A stretch of 64,000 nucleotides of DNA from Montifringilla adamsi (taxonomy: Eukaryota; Chordata; Aves; Passeriformes; Passeridae), in the NCBI GenBank assembly GCA_017590115.1, contig JAGGNK010008781.1:561471-625470 (forward strand), in the 5' to 3' direction. The translations under genes and the position numbers were made by a program. The notes under the pieces were generated by a model. The model was not told the DNA's origin. It was given only the letters and a program-made list of their open reading frames with translations, and ran no database searches. Position 1 is the stretch's first letter; the number at the start of each line of letters is the position of its first letter. Shown here piece after piece: positions 22,273 through 32,428 of the stretch.

Positions 22273-25200
22273 ATGATATATTAAATGACTGTATTGGATA
22301 AATTACTCTCTCAGAATCATGCAGAGCTTGGTGAGAGAGCCAGAACCCTGTTCCAGATTTCTCATCTCCATAGCCAGGATTTTATGCATTTATCCAGCAC
22401 AAAGATTCAGAATTTCACATTAGCATTACAGTTAATGAGATCCCTGCAGCATCCTGTAGCCAGCATTTACAACATTCCTAAATTTTTGGTGATCTGCTTT
22501 TCTTCAGCTTTTCGGTGTAAGCTCACAGTGAATTTTGCACTGATGCCACTTTAACCGTGGAGGTGCCCACCTGGCAGCCCCGGGTGGCAGCGCCAGCCCC
22601 TCCTGGCACAGAGCCCTCTGACAGCACAGCCTGACACACTTCACAAGTTGTCTTCACCAGAATTCAGAGGCAAGATGGTCCCAAAGTACGGAATAAAACA
22701 CATCACTGCTCTTGATAACTCCTCTGTTTCAAATGAGAAATCACAGTAGTGTAATGCTGTAAAAATTAGACAGAATTTTTCTGCTATTATACCAAACAGC
22801 CTGCTTAATAAATGGGTAATGAAAAAGAATAATTTATTACAGCTTGTGAATTTTGACAGTTCTAAAAAGATGTTCTTAGAGTTTCCCCAAAGGGAGAAGA
22901 AGAATGTTTCTTCCTTAACATACTGGCGTTAGATGTAATTTCTCTGTCTGTAGAATTTTGCTCCTGCCTGGTAGAAGGGATTAGATTTTTTTCTTACATC
23001 ATAACCTATTTTAAGCAATTATAATCTATGGGTAATAAATCATTTTCATTCACCTCTCATGGGGAGAGAAAAGATGTGAGAAAGCGTTCCGGAGTTTTAA
23101 TTTATATCAATGTTTGCATTACTATTAAATGAATTAAATGGGTTCTACAAGTGTTCTCTCATAGATCTACAATAAATTATGGAGCGTCTCAACCTAAGTC
23201 ATTTAATTGTCTCTTTTTCCAGCTTTTTGTTTTGTTTTGTTAATTTTTTTAGCTGGGTAGCGCAAACAGTTATGAAACACACTGCAAAGCTCTGGAGCCC
23301 CCTGGGCATTGCAATGTAGGACACAATTCCTCCCTGGGGCTGCAGGAGCTGCGGAGCCCCCCGGGCAGAGGAGCCCTGCAGGCTCTGCCCCCCCGGGAGC
23401 CCTTCCCAAGACCCTTCCTGGGAGGGAGCTGGGGCTTTTCACCCGTGGTTTGTTCTGCCTTGTCTTCTGGCAGCATGGTGCAATTACTGTGCTGGGAGAT
23501 ATTTCAGATGGCAAGAGGGAGGAACTAAATTAATCACTCTAAACACGTGAAGGCAGAGCTGGGGCAAAACATACATTAATGGGGATAAATATTTGGATTT
23601 ATGTTCCACACTTTCTTTGAAGGAACCTTGAGAGGCATCCACTACCAGGACTGCAAGCACTGTAACGAGGCTTGCTCCTTGCCAGCCAGACCTTAGGGCT
23701 GCATTCAGTTTGAATCATTAATTGTCTAGAACCTAAATGTAAAAATGCTATCACAACAGTGAGGAAGACCCACACAAAATTTCCCAAGCTTAAAATGGTT
23801 TTCAGACGTGCAGCTGGCACAGTGAGACACCGGTTTACCAGATTTACCTGAGGAGAGCTGGGCACAGCTGATAAAAGCAGCCTCCCCTGCTGGCCCCTGC
23901 CCCTCAGGCCACAGCCCCTCCCTGGCTCCTGGACTCTTCCAGCTTCTTCTGTTTTGCTGTCACTCTGAGGGGGACTGAAGGAGACACAGGAATTTTAAAA
24001 TAAGCCACAGGAGCAAAACATACCAGAAATAAACAGTGACAGGCAGGACCTAAGGACAGGGCTCTGTGGCACGTGGCTGAATTAGGAGCAGCTGATGCAC
24101 ACCCAGGCAAAGTCGTGGAGCCCCCAGCAGTGCTCTCCACAGTGCAGCTCCATCCTCTGCCATTCCTTCTGCAGCGATTCTACCCCAGAGCATCTGCAGG
24201 CTTTGATTTGGATCCAGGGACTTGCGAAACAGCTGGAAAATGTGAAAAGCTGAATGGGAATTCTGTGTTTTGTAATTTTCTTCTCTTCCTGAGTGGGGGA
24301 GTCGGGCACAGGATGAGGCAGTGCCAGGGTGAGCCCAGACTGGGGCAGGAGAGCAGCTCTGGGCTGGGCACTTGCAGGTCTTGCCTGTGGCAGGAGGATC
24401 CAGGACGAGGAAAAACTGCAGCTCTTCATTTGCTTGTCCCTGGCATTGACAGGAAAATTCCGTGCTCTGCATTCTGTACTCTGTCCTGCTGCATACATTT
24501 CTGGCATGTGTCTGCAATTAGCACTAATTATGTATTCAAAGGAAGAGTAAGGATGTTCCTGTTTTTCTAGAGGGGGTGAAAATCATGTTTCTCTGAGCTT
24601 AGCTTTAATATCTCTGCATCCTCATTCTCTATTTCAAAAGCAAAGCTGATGCCATGAGGCACTGCAGGAATTTGGAAAATATGCTTTGCTTTTGAAACAG
24701 AAGCTTCAAATCCACTTTAAATCCCATATAAAAGTTAGTCCAAGAAAGTCAATGAATGGATCATGATCAAAGTCTCTTTATTGAATTTTCTAACAACTTC
24801 CAACAAAATATATTTTAAAAGGAACTGGCTGCTGCATCAAGTGCTTTCCAGTGAGCTGAAATGATAACTCTCAGCTCAGGGTAGCTGAGAGAAGTGAGAG
24901 ATGAAACATCAGTGCCTACATAGCATACGGGTTGTTTTCTGTGAGTTGCCTGACAGTTCTGAATTCCAAAATATTCAGTGGGAATTTTATCACTTTAACT
25001 TTCACCTGTTGAATTTTGCAGATCTGGGTACAGTGACAGAATATCTGTTCCATGCTATTTTTTCAGGCCTTGTTAGCAGGAAAAAAAATATTGTTCCTGA
25101 AATTTTCCATGCAGAGAATTATCAGCTTAAACAGGTATCCAGTTCATGAAAGGCTTGTGGAGTCAAAGGCATTTGGTTTAATAATTGTAGTTTCATGAGG

Positions 25201-25617
25201 TTTATTTATTTAGTAGGAAACTTGCACCTGACTGATTATAGTGAAATATCATTTTTGTCTTTCTGTTGACAGGGGAAGGGTCACATTTTTGCATTTTGCA
25301 GACAGCTTAGATCCTGGGAGTAGCACGGCAAAACCCTTTTGTCTGCCGACCAGTAAAACTCAGGAAACAGCCCCAAAACTGCTGTCACGGCAGGGCAGAG
25401 CTGCACTGCTCTGCCACAGAGCCTAAAGCAGCCCAGGGGGCAGAGGCAAGGTGCAAGGGACATCCCTGTGCCATCCTGTGCCATGCCAGGGCTGCCGTGG
25501 TGGCACAGACTGCCTGGAACCCTCTCCTGGGGCTGCCCCGGGACATCCAGGCTCAGGGGGGGCCCCAACCTGGGACCTGGCTCAGGTGGCTCTGGGGAGG
25601 GGGTGCCCCACAGCTCG
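22273..25617. other. Intergenic DNA, no gene recognised
   Basis: The segment at 22640-23220 is AT rich and unique, and looks like candidate conserved non-coding DNA. The segment at 23270-24560 is more GC rich with overlapping frames on both strands (up to 165 codons at 24073-24570) that match no known protein. An inverted repeat at 24632-24697 is annotated separately. Confidence 0.55.
24632..24697. repeat. Perfect 15-bp inverted repeat with 36-nt loop
   Basis: The left arm tttcaaaagcaaagc (24632-24646) is the exact reverse complement of the right arm (24683-24697). Pairing does not extend on either side. The stem is shorter than a typical microRNA precursor stem. It could be a chance hairpin, a small structured element or remnants of terminal inverted repeats. 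Confidence 0.8.
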
Positions 25618-25721
25618 CAGGGACACAGAGCTGTCAGAGGGACACAGAGCAGGGACACAGAGCTCTCAGTGACACAGAGCTGTCAAAGGGACACAGAGCT
25701 CTCAGGGACACAGAACTGTGA
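25618..25721. repeat. ~19-bp minisatellite, gggacacagagct units
   Basis: About six imperfect copies of gggacacagagct followed by gtcaga, ctcagt or a shortened linker. Confidence 0.85.
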
Positions 25722-28700
25722 CCAAAGGGCTCTGCAGGGTGTCCTGAGCTGGGCTCTGGGCACACACACAGCTCCTGTCCCCACACACAGCTGTGCCACC
25801 CTCAGGAACGGGCTTGTAGCGTTCCACAGGGCGCTCCATCGAGCAGCAAGGGTGCCAGAACCCAGCCTTTAATCTTCTGCTAACTGAGACACTGCTGAGG
25901 TGAATAATTTACTACCAGGACAGAAAGTTGAGCAGTGATAGAAGGAATTTGCTGAATTATGATTTCTCGCTCCTTTCTGCAAGTCTCTGCCAATAACATT
26001 TCTAAATGCTGAGTTAGACAAAGTTAGGTTGAGTTTATTGTTTCAAGCCTGTTGTGCCCACAGCATTTTCTGCATTCAAATCCCAGTCTAGGAATTGTGC
26101 TGCACAACAAATCTCACAATAAACATTCACAAAGGATTCACCACTACATGTGAAAGTTTCCTTGTGTTTAAACCGAGTCTGTGGTTCCCAGGGAATTGAG
26201 AACACTCCTCAGCTCCTAGCAGGCACTTGACATTTCTTGGTGTTTGCAGCAGTGCCTCAGTTTCTCTGAATGTTGCCTGTCTCTGCCTACAGACATCCCA
26301 GAACCCAGTAATTCTATTTGTGAGCTTCAGTACTGTGTTAAAAGGGAAGATATTGTGGAAATCTGAAACGCTTATGGAAGATTCATGAGAGATTGGTGTC
26401 AGTGCACAAGCAGGAGAACATGGAAGGGAACAGAGAAAAGAGAGAGAGGGAAAGAGAAAGACTGGGGGGCAGGAATGGTTGCTGTATAAATTCCACCCAG
26501 TGTGGATATTCTTGACCACACTTCAAGCAAGTTTTAATTTGAGATTGTTTCAGCACTCGAGTTTACATTCAATTTAATTTTCTGCTGCCCCTTGATTTCT
26601 ATCCTGTCCTGTGTACAGCCATCTGTTCCTTGGTTTTAGGAACTGTAACAAAATGCGATATAAAAAATAATGTTTACTTTTAAAGCCTTTTCCATGCAGC
26701 CTCCTTTCTTCTGTGTATTTTGTGTCAGCTTCAATAGCTGGGCGCCCTGCGTTTTCAGCTCTCACCTCGCAGCCCTGACCTGCAGCTTTCCCCACATTGT
26801 GTATAACCACAGAGAGGGCTGTGATGTTAAACACAAAAGAGGAATAGGAGTGTTGTAAGGTCATATGCTTCTTGCATAAGGGATTTCAAAGGCAGCAATT
26901 GTTTAAAGGACTTGAAGATGACAGAAAATAATCTGTGTAATCCAACAATCAAAACCTGTATTCATTAGCAGAGGGAACTTTGTTGGGTGCCTCAGAAAAT
27001 GGAAAGGTGAGTAGTCAAACTGAGAGCAGGTCTTTAATTTTCCACATTTCAAGGTGCAAAGAATAGGCTCTGTGTGTTTGGACTATTGTAGTTTTGACTT
27101 TCATATTTCTAAACCTCAGGATTTAGATCTGAACCTTGAAAGAGCTTCAGACTTTGGCCAGTTCTCCTGTCCCCAGCTGAAACACAATGTGGAGTTTTTC
27201 TGAAATAATTGTGCAGCTACGGCCATTCCTTCAATCAGGCCTTTTCTCCCCGAGCAGGAGCCTTTGAAGCCGTGCAGGTGGCGAGGCCAGAGGTGAAAGC
27301 TGTGCCACAGGAGCGAGCACGGCAGCCAGGGGACGGGCTGGAGGGGCGAGCAAGGACTCCATTGATGTTCAGGGCCTTGACCCGCTCACGACGGCCGTGG
27401 CACGGGGTGACAGCGGCAGCACAGCCCCGTCCTGGGCAGCACGGGCACAGCTGCCCTCCCTCGGCTCGGCTGCTGCCAGGTGCTCACCCCGGCTGCTGCT
27501 GGGGGCAAGGGGAAATGTCCCTCATCGCTGCAGCATCGCTCTGGGGCTGATAATGTCAGCTGCTCATCGGCACTGTGACGGGCATTCTTCAAAATGTGAT
27601 GCTGGGAAAGAGGAGATAAATTAATGGGGTATTCTGTGCTGGATTTTGAAGGGCGTATAGACTAAGGAAAGCAACTCCCTGCTGCTTTTTAGTCCCTTTA
27701 AGATTAAAGAAAAAAATCCTCTTTTTCACTTTGAAAGTATTTTTTTTAAAATAATCAAAGCAACACCAACAATTTTTTGACACCCGAGAATACTTTTCCC
27801 TTGGTATACAGCACATTTATAACACAGCTCAGCTAGCCCTGCGGATAACATTTTGTGCTGGGGATCTGCAATTTTCCCAACACAAACCCAATAAGATTTA
27901 GTCCATACAATGGCAAAGGCAGTTGATGTTTAGCCAGGGAGGCAGGCTGGGCTCTCCTCTGCCTCCAGCCTCCACCTCCACAAACCCTTCCCAAACCTCT
28001 GGTTCTGTCTCCTGCCATTTGTCACTGCCTTGGCAAGCACAGCAGAGCAGCCAGCCACCAGCAAAATGTACAGAGTGAGACAATGAAATATTCTGAAATA
28101 TGAGGCACAGAGCAGTGAAAAATTTAGATTCTGTTTGTTCTTAGGGTTGCTAAATGTGGGCAGGTAGGGAACTTCATACCTCACCTCTTTCACTGTTTTT
28201 GGCCAGTGCAGGACTGGTTTTAGGCTCTTCCTCTGAGGAAGGGCAGCAAGACATGGCTGCTGGATGCAAACAACACTCCTTCCCAAGGATACCCAGAGGA
28301 GATGAAGAAGGGTTTTTCACTTGGGAAAAAAGATGCCAACCATTTGGAAAAAAGGTTTAGCTCTGTGCAAGCTCCCAAGGCACGCTGGGGAGGTGAAGGC
28401 CTGCTGTTCCTGAAGGATTGCAAGGATCCTTTATCTCCAGGAGCTGGCCAGAGATGAAGCAGTGACTCAGAAACGTGGTCAGTACTTTATCTGACTCAAT
28501 CTGCACTTTTTAAACTTGCTTCTCAATAAATGTCTCAAAACTCCAGGCCAGAAAACTGTGCAGAGTCTTTTGCTTAACACATTCAAGAAGCAGTCTCACA
28601 TTGGAGACCCGAAGGACAGAGAGATCACCTTTAATTTTACATGTGCTTATGCAAGGGCCACTTCAGCCAGAAGGTGTTTGAGCAAGAGCAGCCTTTGGTG

Positions 28701-29014
28701 TGGCTGTAGTTGCAGGTGAGGTGTCACCTGGGCAGGAACCAACCTCATCTCTAACCCAAATCCTGCTGCAAAGCTCCTGTAAAACCTCCTGCCAAGCAAA
28801 CAGGAACCAGTCACAGGCTCTCATTCTGAATGGAGATCTCAGTGCTGCCAGTGTTGACTTGAACTGTGCATTAAAGTACAGCAAGCCTTACAAGCCCCTT
28901 ATTAATAATTCCTAAACATAAGCCTGAGTGAAGGAACGTGCTGAGCCAGCAAAGTTTGAGCTGCTGGCATGGCTGGCGTGGGGCGTTCAGCCTGTGTGAG
29001 CACTTCCCTTCAGC
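25722..29014. other. Intergenic DNA, no gene recognised
   Basis: Unique sequence. A moderately CpG-rich patch at about 27250-27560 holds open frames without recognisable homology. No mobile element or RNA gene was identified with confidence. Confidence 0.55.
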
Positions 29015-29325
29015 AGATCCCAAACCCAGCCTCTCCTCTCCATGCCCACCCAGACCTCAAACCCAGCCTCTCCCTTCCATGCCCACCCATATCCCAAACC
29101 CATCCTTTCCATGCCCATTCTGACATCTATCACCTCTCCATGCCCACCCATATCCCAAACCCAGCCTCTCCATGCCCATTCTGACATCTATCACCTCTCC
29201 ATGCCCACCCAGATCCCAAACCCAGCCTTTCCATGCCCATTCTGACATCTATCACCTCTCCATGCCCACCCAGATCCCAAACCCAGCCTCTCCATGCCCA
29301 TTCTGACATCTATCACCTCTCTCCT
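29015..29325. repeat. 61-bp minisatellite with two short 37-bp units
   Basis: Two short units of about 37 bp (from 29015) contain atcccaaacccagcctctc and ccatgcccaccc. Four longer units follow, carrying an added block with tgacatctatcacctc, which recurs at 29121, 29182, 29243 and 29304, exactly 61 bp apart. The long unit seems to have arisen by inserting this block into the short unit and then amplifying. Confidence 0.93.
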
Positions 29326-29689
29326 TGCAGGGCACTGGCAGAGGGAAGGCAGCCACAGGCACAGGGCTCTCAGCACGGCAGCTGTGGGAGCTCTCACACA
29401 AACCACAGCCTTGCCCAATGGGACATTTTGTTGCTTTCCCCTGAGGTGAACTTCAGAGAGGTAACTCAGGAGCAGAAACGCTCCCCAGTTGTTTGAGTAG
29501 GGCTCTGAGGTGCCAAAGGCTAGTTCCAGTCAGTTAGGTAACCCTGCTTTATGAGAGACTAGAGCTGATTCAGTTCTTGGCATCCTTTTAAATGTCAACC
29601 CTAATTACAGATTTTGAGTAGTTTTAATAGTATATATATCATTATTATTTTAATAAACCCAAAATTGACATTGTGGTCAGCATATAAGC
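29326..29689. other. Intergenic DNA, no gene recognised
   Basis: Unique sequence between the 61-bp array and a SINE relic. Nothing further is recognised. Confidence 0.5.
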
Positions 29690-29830
29690 TCTGGGTTTGT
29701 AAAAGATGTATTCAAATTTCTTCTCTGCTCAAACCTCGTGTGTGACCCTGGTAAGTCATTTCACACCACTCTGCCTCAGTCTCCCATTTAGGTAATGGAG
29801 ATAAAATTAGTTCCCCAACTCCTGGGGACA
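29690..29830 (+). mobile_element. Ancient MIR-like SINE relic
   Basis: The stretch reads like the conserved core of the MIR family, a tRNA-derived SINE common in amniotes. Recognisable steps in order are ttcaaat before ctctgct, then tgtgtgacc, a tggtaagtcatttcac stretch, ctgcctcagt-ctccc, and taatggagataaaattagt. All match the MIR core order in sense orientation with the divergence expected of an old copy. The tRNA-like head and the tail are not clear, so the ends are approximate. Such a copy is non-functional as a transposon but helps place the sequence in an amniote. Confidence 0.7.
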
Positions 29831-31433
29831 GTGAACACAATGATCTGTGTCTGTGACAGTCCATGAAGATGTGTTGTCAGGATTCCACAGAGGGAGGGTT
29901 TATGCAAAACATAAGAAAATGAGGGACTTGGTCTCAGAGAGCATCCATTTGAAATAAGAAATGGATACAGATGGAAATGGATAATGAAACAATATTAATC
30001 ATTATGGCTGGTTATAATCTTCAAAAACCAGCAGCCAAGTAGTTAAAAATGGAATTTTTCAGCAGTGCAATGTAAGGCTGTACCATGAATATTTAGGACA
30101 TGCCTATTTCAAGAATGAAGGCCAGTGTGGGAGATGACAGAAAGGTGTTTGAGATTAAACAAAGACGTTGATTAAGTGAAGCTTCAATTTTTTGTGCATA
30201 TGCAGAAAGACCAGGTAGCACGACAGTGGGAGGCAGTGAACAGAGCCCATCAGGCAGAAGTGGCTCACAGTGCAGTGCTTGTGCAGCTCTGCTGTTCTCC
30301 TCTCCCTAGAGCTCCTGCCCGAGCTGCTGTGGGGGCACTGCCCAGCTCGGCCAGTGGGCAGCTGATGCTGGGAGCCAAGTGCCAGAGGAGCAGCTCATCT
30401 TCCTCTCAGCTGCCCCTGTTTGACTTCCCCCTCCCAAGCCTGGACTGAATTTCTAGTGGTTTTCTTTAATTTCACATGTTGAAAAGACTGAGTGATCCTT
30501 TTCCTCAGATGGTCTTTCTAGAACCCCCAACAGAGTGTGAATAATTATTCCCACTCTGTTGGGGCTTTGATAAGACTCTTATGGCTGCCTTTTGCTCAGC
30601 CTCTCAGCCTTTGTTCCTGCTGAAGTTATTTTCTTTCTTAGGGAATGAGAAAAGGTAAAAACTGTAACAAGATCAAGCAAAACTGCAACTTTAATAATAG
30701 TAATAGCAATTAAAATATTGACTTGAAAATGAGAAATGCTTGGTCAAATCCCTCTTGTAAGTGCATAATCCCCATGTGTCTTCTTCCATTTCAAAGAGAG
30801 CACAATTTACAAAAAGAATTGGCCAGAAAAAGGAGTTTGAGAGGTGTCTGGTTATGAGCTCTGCCCCTGTGCTGGAGCAGCAGCCTGGCCACCTCTTCCA
30901 GAGCGAATACAACCTGGGATGGTTCATGGATGGCACAGGCTGGAGAGGGTCTGAGCCTCGGAGTGGGTATTGAGAGAGCAGCTGGGGGTGACAGGAGCCC
31001 TGGTGCCACTGAGTCAGGGCCACCCCTGCTTCTGGGGGTGACAGCAGCCCCAGTGCCACCCCTGGATGCTGGGGGTGCCACCCCTGCTGCACACACTGCT
31101 GCCCTGTCCGTGCCGGGTGTGCCCGCTCGCTCGCGGGACCCACCCGCGGTTAATCCCAAACATCCCAAACCCAACATCCCCTCCAACGTGCCTGGCTCTC
31201 CTGGCACAAACACCACACATCACCGGGGGAGGGACCCTCTGACCCCCCTGCCCTCCCAGCAGCCAGGCCAGTGTGAGCTCTGCCACTGACCTGGCACTGG
31301 CCTGGCCCTGACCTGGCACCTGGGGGCAGCCGGGCTCAGCCAGGTGTGACTGAGCACACGGGGTGACACACAGGGCCAGAGAGAGCCAGCAGGGCAGCCC
31401 CAGGAAAAGAGCCCCAGGAAAAGAGGTTCTCCC
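29831..31433. other. Intergenic DNA, no gene recognised
   Basis: Unique DNA, AT rich up to about 30200 and GC rich at about 30940-31420. Contains a 40-bp palindrome (annotated separately). No gene is recognised. Confidence 0.55.
30525..30564. repeat. 40-bp spacer-free palindrome
   Basis: Two 20-bp arms meet at 30544/30545 with no spacer and pair at 19 of 20 positions. The outer 13 bp, ccccaacagagtg against cactctgttgggg, are perfect. The inner 12 bp gaataattattc form a perfect palindrome. The only mismatch is T at 30538 against C at 30551. Pairing stops outside these limits. It could be a miniature inverted-repeat remnant, a cruciform-prone site or a structured RNA element. No host element is recognised. 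Confidence 0.93.
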
Positions 31434-32428
31434 AGGGCTTTGCCCAGCTGATGTTTGGGATGCTTTAACAGGAACCTACCTGAGAGCTTCCCACAGCTGA
31501 TGTTTGGGATGCTCTAACAGGACCCTACCTGCAGCCTGTGGCTCCAGAGCTTTGCCCGGCTGATGTTTGGGATGCTCTAACAGGACCCTACCTGCAGCCT
31601 GTGGCTCCAGAGCTTTGCCCGGCTGATGTTTGGGATGCTCTAACAGGACCCTACCTGCAGCCTGTGGCTCCAGAGCTTTGCCCGGCTGATGTTTGGGATG
31701 CTCTAACAGGACCCTACCTGCAGCCTGTGGCTCCAGAGCTTTGCCCGGCTGATGTTTGGGATGCTCTAACAGGACCCTACCTGCAGCCTGTGGCTCCAGA
31801 GCTTTGCCCGGCTGATGTTTGGGATGCTCTAACAGGACCCTACCTGCAGCCTGTGGCTCCAGAGCTTTGCCCGGCTGATGTTTGGGATGCTCTAACAGGA
31901 CCCTACCTGCAGCCTGTGGCTCCAGAGCTTTGCCCGGCTGATGTTTGGGATGCTCTAACAGGACCCTACCTGCAGCCTGTGGCTCCAGAGCTTTGCCCGG
32001 CTGATGTTTGGGATGCTCTAACAGGACCCTACCTGCAGCCTGTGGCTCCAGAGCTTTGCCCGGCTGATGTTTGGGATGCTCTAACAGGACCCTACCTGCA
32101 GCCTGTGGCTCCAGAGCTTTGCCCGGCTGATGTTTGGGATGCTCTAACAGGACCCTACCTGCAGCCTGTGGCTCCAGAGCTTTGCCCGGCTGATGTTTGG
32201 GATGCTCTAACAGGACCCTACCTGCAGCCTGTGGCTCCAGAGCTTTGCCCGGCTGATGTTTGGGATGCTCTAACAGGACCCTACCTGCAGCCTGTGGCTC
32301 CAGAGCTTTGCCCGGCTGATGTTTGGGATGCTCTAACAGGACCCTACCTGCAGCCTGTGGCTCCAGAGCTTTGCCCGGCTGATGTTTGGGATGCTCTAAC
32401 AGGAACCTACCTGCAGCCTGTGGCTCCC
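31434..32428. repeat. Homogeneous 63-bp tandem array, 14 full units
   Basis: Fourteen full units of exactly 63 bp run from 31496 to 32377, each starting gctgatgtttgggatgctct. They appear identical on reading. Flanking them are a 49-bp truncated unit (31447-31495), a stub (31434-31446) and a partial unit (32378-32428). Both edge units read aggaacc where all interior units read aggaccc, and the left edge unit also has gctttaac for gctctaac. This is the pattern of interior homogenisation by unequal exchange or conversion. The unit has no stop in one frame on each strand, giving 307 codons forward (31538-32461) and 367 codons reverse (31476-32579), each with a 21-residue repeat. I treat both as non-coding. 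Confidence 0.95.

Noticed and set aside
31434..32428. CRISPR-like regular array
   Set aside because: There are no unique spacers between repeats; the whole 63-bp unit repeats. The context is vertebrate.
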